A stretch of DNA of 64,000 bases from JADJPF01 sp964492845. Its GTDB lineage: Bacteria; Acidobacteriota; Blastocatellia; Chloracidobacteriales; JADJPF01. The stretch spans positions 248,001 through 312,000 of the forward strand of contig CAZBMZ010000002.1 of assembly GCA_964492845.1 (NCBI GenBank), read 5' to 3'. This document shows positions 8,743 to 16,815 of this stretch, piece after piece (position 1 is the first letter of the stretch; the number at the start of each line of letters is the position of its first letter). Both the position numbers and the translations under genes were made by a program. The notes beneath the pieces are model-generated. The model did no database searches and had not been told where the DNA came from. It worked only from the letters and a program-made list of their open reading frames with translations.

Positions 8743-9339
8743 ATGAAAACTAGCAAGTTTATCCAGTTATGCTTAATTCTATGTCTAATATTTACACCAT
8801 TTACCATACAGACAAAAGCTTTTGTTAATAGAGAAAATCAAACCAGGTATATTACGTTTTCTTCAGGAATTGAAGAGCTAAAAGACCAATTTAATAAGGA
8901 CGAGGGCAACACAAGGCTTTTGCTTGTACTCTCGCCTGGCTGAGGAAAATGTATTGGGGGGGCCTCCCAAGTAACCAACAAAGTCTTAAAACAAATTGCT
9001 AGCACAAAACTAAAAGTTTATGTTGTTTGGTTGCCGATTTTGCGCAAAGATAAAGAGGAAAAAGTAGTAAAGGCAGTTACTTTTGTTAATGATGCTAGAG
9101 CAACGCATTATTGGGACGCAGATAAATTTTTAGCTAAAGAGTTTTCAGAAGTCTTGCAGTTTCAAGATAATAGACCTGCATGGGATATTTATTTAGTTTA
9201 TGGTCAAACAGCAAAATGGGAAGAAAAAGCACCTAAACCAGATTTTTGGATGCACAAATTAGACGAAATTCCCAAAGATAATTTCTTAGATCCAAAGAAG
9301 TTATCCCAAGAAATAGTAAAACGCCTTTCTAGCAATTAA
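8743..9339 (+). CDS. Predicted secreted thioredoxin-like selenoprotein (Sec at TGA 8941-8943)
   Basis: Two open frames, 8743-8940 and 8944-9339, are in the same phase and separated only by TGA at 8941-8943. Read as selenocysteine, they make one 198-residue protein. It has a signal peptide (about 1-27), a strand LLLVLSPG, then Sec67-Gly-Lys-Cys70. This U-x-x-C redox motif is placed where thioredoxin folds carry C-x-x-C. Downstream, KVYVVWLPILRKDKEE and the TH-Y-WD segment fit a thioredoxin-like fold. From memory they resemble a bacterial family with SP-x-(C/U)-x-x-C and a later D-x-R-x-x-H-x-WD. A hairpin just after the TGA fits a bacterial SECIS, and tRNA-Sec is in the window. The protein probably acts outside the cytoplasm; its substrate is unknown. 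A sequencing error or nonsense mutation is the alternative. Confidence 0.85.
8941..8970 (+). promoter_or_regulatory. Predicted bacterial SECIS hairpin after the Sec codon
   Basis: Right after the TGA, TTGGGGGGGCCTCCCAA (8954-8970) folds into a 7-bp stem with one G-U pair and a three-base GGC loop. The first loop G is about 17 nt from the TGA. Bacterial SECIS elements lie within the coding region, have a small apical loop with a G in its first positions, and sit roughly 16-37 nt from the UGA, where SelB binds. All three criteria are met. The stem is also translated, as Ile-Gly-Gly-Ala-Ser-Gln. Confidence 0.7.
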
Positions 9340-9360
9340 AATAAACTTCTAAATTTATTT

Positions 9361-12300
9361 ATGGGCCGTCGTAGTCAAGAAGAAGAAGTCAAAATAGCAG
9401 CGTTAAGAAACTCGGAAACCTTTTCTTTGCTTAGTGCTACGGAAATGGTTGAGCAAATAGAGGTGTTTCTAAAACATGGCTTGATTAATGAAGCTATTGC
9501 TAAACAAAGACGTTTGCCACCACCATTAACTACAGAACAAGTTAGCGTTTATGCTAGTTTACGGGCTAATATTGCTGAGCATTTTGCGCGTTATGGCTAT
9601 TATTCTGGTGTCTTGGACGTACTCCAACCTTATGATACTGTGCCAGCAAGGGCGCGACTACCAATAAAAGAACGTACATTGGTAAGCTTACAACTTGGAA
9701 AAGCTTATTGTGTTAATAGTAATTATCCTTCAGCAATTAGCCTGCTTAATGAATCTATAAAATGTAGCACTCAAATTACAGATAAAAATTTGGAAGCCCA
9801 AGCACTTTGCCAACTAGGGGTTGTTTATTTTAATTTGCAAGAATATGTAATTGCACAAGATAACTTAAGCCAGGCTCTTAAAATATTTACTAAAAATAAT
9901 GATAAAAAAGGTGAAGCAGAAAGTTACCTTTATACAGGAAAAGTTTTAGTTGGGCTTAGAGACTTTGACAAAGGTATAGAAAACTATCAAAAAGCAATAC
10001 ATTTAAGTGCAGACATTTTAGAAATTGACAAAGAAAATATTCAAACTCAAGCAAATGTTTCACTAGCAACAGTTTATTTTTTACAAGGAAAACTTAAACA
10101 AGCAATTGATTGTTATGAAAGTTTGATAAGACTTTATGGAGATAAGCAAAAGTTTGCTTTAGCTGTGCAAACTTACAATGGTTTGGCTGGAAGTCTAATT
10201 TTAGTAGGCAATTGGACTAGAGCAGAAGAGTTACTAGAAAAAAGTCTAACCCTTGCACGAAAGCAACAAGACGACTACGGCGAATCACTCGCCTTAGCTC
10301 AATATGGGCTGCTTTACACTTTAACAGGTCGAATTAATGAAGCTAAACCTAGCTTAAACTTTGCTTTAGAACTAGCTCAACAAATTCGCGCTAAAGACTC
10401 AGAAAGTTTTTGCGAAGTCAATTTAGGAAAGCTTTATTTGCTTTTGGGTGAAAAAGAACAAGCTCTACTTCACTTAAAACCAGCCTTAGAAACTTCTCTA
10501 GCAATTAATAGAATTGATTATGCTGTAGAAGCACAACTAGCTTTTATAGAAATTTGCTTAAGCGAAAATAAATTACAGCAAGCCCAAGCAGGTCTAAAAA
10601 TTGCGCGTGATTGGTTAGGAAAAGAAAAAAATCTTTTGTTAATAGGTAAACTACTTTACTATGAAGCGCGACTTGCAGAAAAACAAGGCCAAGAATCTTT
10701 AACTAAATTAAATCAAGCCATAGAAATTTTTGAAGTCTGCTCGCTTCCATTAGACAAAGCTTTATGTTTAATTGAACGTGCGCAAGTTTTACAAAAAAAT
10801 AAAGATCCAAAAGCATTAGCAGATTTAGAACGCGCTCAACAGCTTTTGCAAGAAATAGGAGCAACAGCTTTAGTAACCCAAGTTAATTTATTAATAAAAC
10901 AATTATTTAGTACAAATAAAGCTATTGATCCAAATAATTTAGCTAATCAGTTATTAGCCGAGCGAAAACAAATACAACAAATAATTCGAGCTTGTTCTAG
11001 TCGTCAGGAAGCTTTTAAGCAAGCTGCTCAAGTTTTGCAAGAACAAACACAAGCAGATTTAATTACATTTTTTGAGCTAACAACAGAAAATCCACCTAAA
11101 TTGCTCGCAAGCACAAATGAATTAAGCCTAGTTACAGAATCACTTGAAGGACGTTTTCAAACAGCTTTAGCTGGAAAAAAAAGTGGTTGGGTTGGTGAGC
11201 GCAGCCTAGAAGAACCGCTTTATTTAGCACTTCAGCCAATAAATGAAGATCAGCAACTAGCGGTTTTATTTTGGGGTGCATCACGTAAAGCTATTAATAA
11301 AGATTTAATCCAAGCCTTTTTAGAAATACTAGTAGAATTAACTAACTTAATTGCTAAGCAGACGGAAGATAGAGTAGAGTTTGACGAAGTAGAAATTGGA
11401 AAAATAAAAAGTTTTCAAAACCTGCCAGAATTTATTTTTGCTAGCCGCAAAATGTCAGAATTAACTGACCAGATTAATAGAATTTACTCTAGCAGTTTAA
11501 CAGTTTTAATTACAGGTGAATCAGGCACAGGAAAAGATTTAATTGCTAGAGCAGTTCATATAGCTAGCGAACGGCGAGCGCGTCCTTTTTCTCCTTTTAA
11601 TTGTACTGCTACACCTCAAGAAATTGTTGAAGCACAGCTTTTTGGCTATCGCAAAGGTGCTTTTACTGGTGCAAATATTGATTATGAAGGTGTAATTCGT
11701 GCTGCTGAGGGCGGAACACTACTTTTAGATGAAATAGGGGATTTAAGCCTAAATATTCAACCTAAGCTGCTACGTTTTCTACAAGATGGCGAAATTCAGC
11801 CTATAGGATATACTCGGCCAATAAAGGTAAATGTACGGATAATTGCTAGCACAAATCGAGATTTAGAAAAAATGGTAGAGCGTGGAGAATTTCGAGAAGA
11901 CCTTTATCATCGGCTAAATATCCTTCGTTTATATGTTCCACCTCTAAGACAACGACGCGAAGAAATTAGACTGCTAGCACAATATTTCTTAAAAGAATCT
12001 TGTCAGCGTACCAATAAACGGTTAGGCTTTAGTTCAGCAGTCTTAAATCTAATAGAATCTTATGATTGGCCAGGTAATGTACGTCAGCTAAAAAATGAAA
12101 TTGAACGAATAGTAGCTTTTGCAGGTGAAAAAGACACAATAGAGAAATATCATCTTTCCCAAGATATTTTGCAGGCAACAGCTAATATAAAAATAAAAGG
12201 TCAAGTATTGGAAAAACATGACTTACCGGAATTTCAAGAAGGCATGTCACTAGACGAAACCCTAATGCAGGTTGAAAAACAAATAATTGTTAAAGTCTTA

Positions 12301-12399
12301 AAACAATGTCGTGGTAACATTCGCCGGACTTCTACTTTGCTGGGTATTTCTCGCAAAGGTCTTTACGATAAAATAAAACGTCTAAAAATTCGTCATTAA
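9361..12399 (+). CDS. Sigma54-dependent activator with TPR and GAF-like sensor regions
   Basis: In this 1012-residue protein, residues about 100-470 are tandem TPR helices (for example ALCQLGVVYFNLQEYVIAQDN). A GAF-like region follows (about 540-685), then a sigma54-activator AAA+ domain (about 700-930). Walker A is GESGTGKD near residue 719, the sigma54-contacting GAFTGA loop is near 766, and Walker B is GGTLLLDEIGDL. A Fis-type helix-turn-helix (RGNIRRTSTLLGISRKGLYD) ends the protein. It should remodel RpoN-holoenzyme at -24/-12 promoters; TPR proteins usually bind partner proteins, so the input may be protein-based. It has no receiver domain. It starts 21 bases after the selenoprotein stop and lies inside the same pair of inverted REP-like elements, so the two genes are probably co-transcribed. 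Confidence 0.92.
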   Translation: MGRRSQEEEVKIAALRNSETFSLLSATEMVEQIEVFLKHGLINEAIAKQRRLPPPLTTEQVSVYASLRANIAEHFARYGYYSGVLDVLQPYDTVPARARLPIKERTLVSLQLGKAYCVNSNYPSAISLLNESIKCSTQITDKNLEAQALCQLGVVYFNLQEYVIAQDNLSQALKIFTKNNDKKGEAESYLYTGKVLVGLRDFDKGIENYQKAIHLSADILEIDKENIQTQANVSLATVYFLQGKLKQAIDCYESLIRLYGDKQKFALAVQTYNGLAGSLILVGNWTRAEELLEKSLTLARKQQDDYGESLALAQYGLLYTLTGRINEAKPSLNFALELAQQIRAKDSESFCEVNLGKLYLLLGEKEQALLHLKPALETSLAINRIDYAVEAQLAFIEICLSENKLQQAQAGLKIARDWLGKEKNLLLIGKLLYYEARLAEKQGQESLTKLNQAIEIFEVCSLPLDKALCLIERAQVLQKNKDPKALADLERAQQLLQEIGATALVTQVNLLIKQLFSTNKAIDPNNLANQLLAERKQIQQIIRACSSRQEAFKQAAQVLQEQTQADLITFFELTTENPPKLLASTNELSLVTESLEGRFQTALAGKKSGWVGERSLEEPLYLALQPINEDQQLAVLFWGASRKAINKDLIQAFLEILVELTNLIAKQTEDRVEFDEVEIGKIKSFQNLPEFIFASRKMSELTDQINRIYSSSLTVLITGESGTGKDLIARAVHIASERRARPFSPFNCTATPQEIVEAQLFGYRKGAFTGANIDYEGVIRAAEGGTLLLDEIGDLSLNIQPKLLRFLQDGEIQPIGYTRPIKVNVRIIASTNRDLEKMVERGEFREDLYHRLNILRLYVPPLRQRREEIRLLAQYFLKESCQRTNKRLGFSSAVLNLIESYDWPGNVRQLKNEIERIVAFAGEKDTIEKYHLSQDILQATANIKIKGQVLEKHDLPEFQEGMSLDETLMQVEKQIIVKVLKQCRGNIRRTSTLLGISRKGLYDKIKRLKIRH

Positions 12400-12418
12400 A
12401 TTTAGCCCAATCCTTTTA

Positions 12419-12470
12419 TCCCAGCCCTGAAGGGCAGGGCTATTGACAAAAGCCCCGATGGGGCTTAAAG
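12419..12470 (-). repeat. REP-like double-hairpin element, copy B (inverted)
   Basis: Read on the minus strand this is AAGCCCCATCGGGGCTTTTG, then a short linker AATAGCCC, then a second hairpin ending AGGGCTGGG. It has the same layout and core as copy A (8669-8725) but the opposite direction. The loops differ (CATC here, TGTA there) while the stems compensate, which suggests the paired structure is what is conserved. It lies between the sigma54 activator and ruvA and may also terminate transcription of the former. Confidence 0.75.
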
Positions 12471-12512
12471 AAGTTAACAAATAAACTATTTTTAAGGATC
12501 TGATTAATTTTT

Positions 12513-13109
12513 ATGATTGCTTATCTTAGTGGGAAACTGTTTGGTAAATCTACTAGTGTTGCAATAGTTGATGTTAATGGGGTAGGGTATGAAGTACAAA
12601 TCCCATTGTCAACTTACTATGAACTTGGTGAGATTGGTAGCATAGTAGGACTACAAATTTATACACAAGTTCGTGAAGATGCGATCCAATTATTTGGGTT
12701 TCGCACGGGGTTAGAAAAAGAATTATTCTTAAAACTTTTAAGTGTTAGCGGAGTTGGGCCAAAATTAGCTCTAACGCTTCTTTCAGGTCTAAGTGCAGAT
12801 GAGCTAATCCAAGCAATTTTATCAGGAAATTTAGTACAACTAACTGGAGTTCCTGGAGTTGGACGTAAAACAGCAGAACGCTTGGTTTTAGAATTAAAAG
12901 ATAAATTAAAATCGCTTGGAAGTGGTGAAACAACACCATCAGCAGCAGTTAGTGATGCTACGTTAAAGTCAGATGTTGTTTCAGCATTAGTTAACTTGGG
13001 CTGGCAACAAGCGATGGCAGAAAAAGCGGTTAATGTTACACTAAAAGAAGAATCTAGCCGGGATTTCCAACTAATTCTTAAGCAATCGCTAAAAAAACTT
13101 TATCGTTAA
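12513..13109 (+). CDS. ruvA: Holliday junction DNA helicase subunit RuvA
   Basis: The 198 residues match RuvA in length and order. An N-terminal OB-fold (about 1-63) begins MIAYLSGKLFGKS. Two helix-hairpin-helix motifs, VSGVGPKLALTLLSGL and VPGVGRKTAERLVLELKDK, follow, and a C-terminal RuvB-binding domain (about 150-198) contains ALVNLGWQQAMAEKAV. RuvA tetramers bind four-way junctions and load the RuvB motor for branch migration. Neither ruvB nor ruvC is adjacent. The next gene starts 11 bases downstream on the same strand, so co-transcription is likely. Confidence 0.96.
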   Translation: MIAYLSGKLFGKSTSVAIVDVNGVGYEVQIPLSTYYELGEIGSIVGLQIYTQVREDAIQLFGFRTGLEKELFLKLLSVSGVGPKLALTLLSGLSADELIQAILSGNLVQLTGVPGVGRKTAERLVLELKDKLKSLGSGETTPSAAVSDATLKSDVVSALVNLGWQQAMAEKAVNVTLKEESSRDFQLILKQSLKKLYR

Positions 13110-13120
13110 TTTTTTGATTT

Positions 13121-15031
13121 ATGAAGGTATTATTATCAGTTTTTTCTTTACTATTGGCATTTTCAATTACTCAAGCTCAAGTAAGCACTATTGCGAGCAA
13201 ACAGGAAATGCCAGAACTAATGCTGGAAGCACAAATTGAATTTGCACGTATTAGCGAAGTTCGAGCCGATGAGCGAATAAAAATACTTCCAGAATTTATT
13301 AAAAAATGGGCAGAGAACCCACTTGTAACCCCAGCCCGTGAAGCACTCCTTAGAGCGCGTGGAGCGCAGGCAGAAACTCTATTAAAACAACAAAAAATTG
13401 AACCAGCACTTGAACAACTTCAACTAGCAATTAAAGAATATCCTCAGCCTATCAATGACCGAATTTTTGGGACAATGCTTGCTTTTCCTCTTACGGTTTA
13501 TAATCATGGTTTTCGTAAAGAAGCACTAGCACTAATGCGTAACTTTGAACCTAGTGCCGAAGGTCAAGCTACAAGGTTAGGACAACTTGCTAATATTTAT
13601 CTTACGGCTGAAGCTGGTACAGATGCCTTACGGGTGTTAACACAAGCTATATCATTAGAGCCAAAATCAGCAAAATATTATTATGCTTTAGGGACAACAC
13701 AGCTAACGTTACTTAAATTTAAGGAAGCAAAGGCAGCTTTTCAGCAAACAATAAACTTAGATCCAAAACACCCATTAGCTTTTGGCAGTCTAGCGGCTCT
13801 TTATCGTGGCGAAGGTGCTTTAGAAGATGCAGTAGCACTTTATAAAAAACAGCTAGAAATTACTCCAGATAGTGAATCTGCCCGTTCAGGTCTAGCGATT
13901 ACCTATTTACTTGGCAATGAAAATAACCTTGGAATGCAAGAACTAGGAAAGCAATTTGCTAGCACCCCAAGGGATTTTCTACTTTTTACACAATTAGGTT
14001 ATTTAGCAGCCAACCGCAAAGATTATACACGGGCAAAAGCATGGTCAGAACTTGCCTTAAATCTTGCTCCTAGTTATGCATGGGCGAGAATTGTTCTAGC
14101 TAATAGCCTTATGGCACAAGAAGAATTTTCTGCGGCAGAAGAATTACTTTCAGATGCTCTTACTAGAGGTATAAACTTTCCTACTCTACATTTTGAAATT
14201 ACTCAAGCTTTGCTACTAGCAGAAAATTATGAAGGTGCTTTTGAACAATCAGAGCAATTCTTAAGAATAACTCCTGAAGGTGAATTTCTTTTACAAATAG
14301 GCAGTAGTCCATTACAAAACCTAAGCTTAAAAATTTTGCTAGAAAATGAACGTCGTGCAGCTTTAGCTCTACCTGTAAGCTTAACTTCAGATGATCGCTA
14401 TAAATTAGTAGAAAGCTTTCTACGATTTAAGTTTTATCTTGGAAAATTAAAAGAAAATGTTAATAATTCTGAAACAGAAGCCCTTGGACGACGGCAGAAA
14501 ACAGAAATTCAAGTCAAAGCTGTAGAAGCATTAAATCAATTTCTTAGCATTAATGATGAAAGAAAAGCTTTTCGTAAACTCTGGGCTGCTGAAGAGTTAT
14601 TTACATCTGACATTGCTTTAGAACGTGCTGTAGAATTTTGTCAAGATCTAGTAAAAGAGGCTGAACTAGCTACACGTTTAGAAGGTTCTATTCGTGAAGC
14701 ACCAGAACTTGACTCGCAAAACCGACAAAAACTTTTTCGCGCTCGTGCTTATCATTTGTTAGGGCGTATACGCTTTAAGCAAAGTCAGTTAGTAGAGTCG
14801 GAAAAAGCTCTAAAACTTGCAATAGATAATTTTCCTGAAGGTGCAGAAAAAAGGGTTGCCCTTTCTCATTTAGCTTCTGTTACTCAAGCATCTGGTAATG
14901 ATAAAGAAGCACTAAGTCTATATATTAAAAGCTATAATCAATATGATGGAAATGCTACTATCCAAAAAACAATGATTGAAAATTTATATCGTAAAATTCA
15001 TGGTTCTTTGGAAGGATTAGACTTAAAGTAA
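13121..15031 (+). CDS. Exported TPR-repeat protein
   Basis: This 636-residue protein has a signal peptide (about 1-20, ending near TQAQ) and TPR repeats through most of its length. Clear units include AKYYYALGTTQLTLLKFKEAKAAFQQTINLDPKHPLAFG and, at the C-terminus, the KRVALSHLASVTQASGNDKEAL region. No enzymatic domain is visible. It is probably a periplasmic or envelope scaffold. It lies 11 bases after ruvA and 29 bases before another exported protein, forming a likely three-gene transcript. Its specific role cannot be inferred. Confidence 0.8.
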   Translation: MKVLLSVFSLLLAFSITQAQVSTIASKQEMPELMLEAQIEFARISEVRADERIKILPEFIKKWAENPLVTPAREALLRARGAQAETLLKQQKIEPALEQLQLAIKEYPQPINDRIFGTMLAFPLTVYNHGFRKEALALMRNFEPSAEGQATRLGQLANIYLTAEAGTDALRVLTQAISLEPKSAKYYYALGTTQLTLLKFKEAKAAFQQTINLDPKHPLAFGSLAALYRGEGALEDAVALYKKQLEITPDSESARSGLAITYLLGNENNLGMQELGKQFASTPRDFLLFTQLGYLAANRKDYTRAKAWSELALNLAPSYAWARIVLANSLMAQEEFSAAEELLSDALTRGINFPTLHFEITQALLLAENYEGAFEQSEQFLRITPEGEFLLQIGSSPLQNLSLKILLENERRAALALPVSLTSDDRYKLVESFLRFKFYLGKLKENVNNSETEALGRRQKTEIQVKAVEALNQFLSINDERKAFRKLWAAEELFTSDIALERAVEFCQDLVKEAELATRLEGSIREAPELDSQNRQKLFRARAYHLLGRIRFKQSQLVESEKALKLAIDNFPEGAEKRVALSHLASVTQASGNDKEALSLYIKSYNQYDGNATIQKTMIENLYRKIHGSLEGLDLK

Positions 15032-15060
15032 AGTACCTGTTTTAATTTAGAGGTGAAAAA

Positions 15061-15717
15061 ATGCAGCGTGCAATAATCATTACTTTATTTTCTTTGTTAT
15101 TTTTACTAATTCATACAGTTGGGCTAGCTCAAAATTTAACTCTACGCCAATATATATATCGCTTTGAAAACCCTAAATTTGAAATTAGTTTGGTAGAAAT
15201 AACCATTTCTGAGTCTGGGGATAGCACTTTACGTTTTAAGAAGCGTGATGAAGATGAAGAAACTTTGCTATCAATTAAACTCTCAACAACAACTATTCAA
15301 AAGTTGCAAAATTTATATGATGAACTAAGATTTTTAGATAGTACAGAGACTTACCAATCAAGCGCGCAGTTAAGTAATCTAGGGACAACAACTCTAGCTC
15401 TTAAACAGGGAGAAAGAAATAGATCAGCTAGTTTTAGCTATACAACTAATGCTTCGGCTAGGGAATTAGCTGCCTTTTACCGTGCTATTGAAAATCAATA
15501 TCGACGAGTAGAAGAACTTAAGCTAGCTAGACAGTTTACACCATTAGATCTACCAAAACAACTAAAAAACCTAGAAGAAGAACTTAAGCGTAATAGAATA
15601 GCAGAGCCTTTACAACTAGTAGCAACACTATCAGATATTTCCATAGATGATAATGCTCCATTAATAGCTAGGAATTTAGCAGGAAAGCTAGTTTCACAAA
15701 TTAAGAAAGGCAAGTAA
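15061..15717 (+). CDS. Exported protein of unknown function
   Basis: These 218 residues start with a clear signal peptide (about 1-24, ending VGLAQN). The mature part has beta-rich segments (FEISLVEITISESGDSTLRF), then charged helices (about 140-185) and an amphipathic C-terminus. I recognise no domain. It is preceded by a good Shine-Dalgarno (AGAGGTGAAAA before 15061) and is probably co-transcribed with the TPR gene 29 bases upstream. A role in the envelope is likely only because of the signal peptide. Confidence 0.75.
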   Translation: MQRAIIITLFSLLFLLIHTVGLAQNLTLRQYIYRFENPKFEISLVEITISESGDSTLRFKKRDEDEETLLSIKLSTTTIQKLQNLYDELRFLDSTETYQSSAQLSNLGTTTLALKQGERNRSASFSYTTNASARELAAFYRAIENQYRRVEELKLARQFTPLDLPKQLKNLEEELKRNRIAEPLQLVATLSDISIDDNAPLIARNLAGKLVSQIKKGK

Positions 15718-15777
15718 AATTGTACTTTTAGCTTAGATTTAGGCGAGGTTATAGGGTTTTGAGTTCCTTATATTTGT

Positions 15778-15806
15778 TTGACACCTATTCGGAACTTTGC
15801 TAAACT
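15778..15806 (+). promoter_or_regulatory. Sigma70-type promoter of the DUF4388/roadblock cluster
   Basis: A perfect TTGACA (15778-15783) and TAAACT (15801-15806) are exactly 17 bp apart. Transcription would start near 15813, leaving a leader of about 195 nt before the first gene at 16008. The pair is in the only long gap upstream of six co-oriented genes, so it is probably the main promoter of the cluster. An additional weaker start closer to 16008 cannot be excluded. Confidence 0.65.
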
Positions 15807-16007
15807 CTCTCAAAGCCAATAAAGCTATCTACTTATTATATTAAGAAGCTTTTCTGCTAATAAAATCCAACTAAAATAATTTAGCTTAACTTAAAAAGTT
15901 TTTATCTTAAGTTGTATATTAGTAGTAGTCTAACTTAGTATAGTTGTTTCCCAAACAGTGCGTTAATTTAGTAGCTCTAAAAATTCTAATAGAGAGAGAA
16001 CATAATT

Positions 16008-16787
16008 ATGGCGTTAGTGGGAGATCTAAAAGATCTTGCGCTAGTTGATATCATACAAATTAACTGTATCGGGCGTAATACAGCACGTTTAACAGTGCAT
16101 TATTCCATTGGAGATGGTGTATTCTATTTTCAGGATGGGGATATAGTAGATGCACGTTTTGGGGAATTAACTGGTATAGATGCTGTTTATCAAGCTTTGC
16201 GCTTTAGTGAAGGAAGTTTTCGTATTGATACAGGTATTTCTGCTCCAATACGCACAATCTATGACCCTTGGGCCAATATCCTAATGGAAGGGATGCGTAT
16301 TATTGATGAAGAGAGGGCTGGAATGATTCCCACTACTCCGGGAATGTCTCCAGTTGGTGTAGGTTCAACAGGTACGCCTTCAGGCGGAGTAGTTAGAGCA
16401 ATTAATCCTTATCAAACATTAGTCAATGATTTGCTAAAAATTAGAGGTGTAGAAGGTGCTATAGCCACATTAAGAGATGGCACACTACAAGCACAAACTA
16501 ATATTAAAACCCCAGAAAAACTAGGAATGTTAATAGCTTTTATGGTTTATCATGGGGGGTTAGCCTCAATTCCAGCACGAGCAGGAATGTTAAAAAGAAT
16601 GTCCTTAATTTCTGGACAACGTAAACTGATTATTTTTGATCAAGAAGATTTTTTAGCTGCTATCGAGTGTGGTAGCGCGGTACGTTACGAGACAATAAAT
16701 CCTTATATTGAACGCGCTTTTCGTAAGATTCAAATGAGGCGCGGGCCTGGTGGGACAGGTATGACCGGCCCACTTACACAATTCTGA
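16008..16787 (+). CDS. DUF4388 (PATAN) and roadblock-like signalling protein
   Basis: This is a 259-residue cytoplasmic protein. Residues about 1-85 form a DUF4388/PATAN domain (MALVGDLKDLALVDIIQ, then FYFQDGDIVDARFGELTGIDAVYQAL and the GSFRID strand). Residues about 130-245 look like a roadblock/LC7 domain (LVNDLLKIRGVEGAIATLRDG). PATAN domains occur in regulators of type IV pili and phototaxis in cyanobacteria. Roadblock proteins bind small GTPases of the MglA type in Myxococcus. It is the first gene after the promoter at 15778-15806. A Gly/Thr/Pro-rich linker joins the domains. The function is inferred from the family only. Confidence 0.8.
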   Translation: MALVGDLKDLALVDIIQINCIGRNTARLTVHYSIGDGVFYFQDGDIVDARFGELTGIDAVYQALRFSEGSFRIDTGISAPIRTIYDPWANILMEGMRIIDEERAGMIPTTPGMSPVGVGSTGTPSGGVVRAINPYQTLVNDLLKIRGVEGAIATLRDGTLQAQTNIKTPEKLGMLIAFMVYHGGLASIPARAGMLKRMSLISGQRKLIIFDQEDFLAAIECGSAVRYETINPYIERAFRKIQMRRGPGGTGMTGPLTQF

Positions 16788-16815
16788 AGCTAGCGCAGTT
16801 GTTGGTTAAGTTACC

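Noticed and set aside
9031..9339. Independent 102-residue gene starting at TTG
   Set aside because: It lacks a ribosome site and is in phase with the preceding frame across a single TGA; the joined protein makes structural sense.
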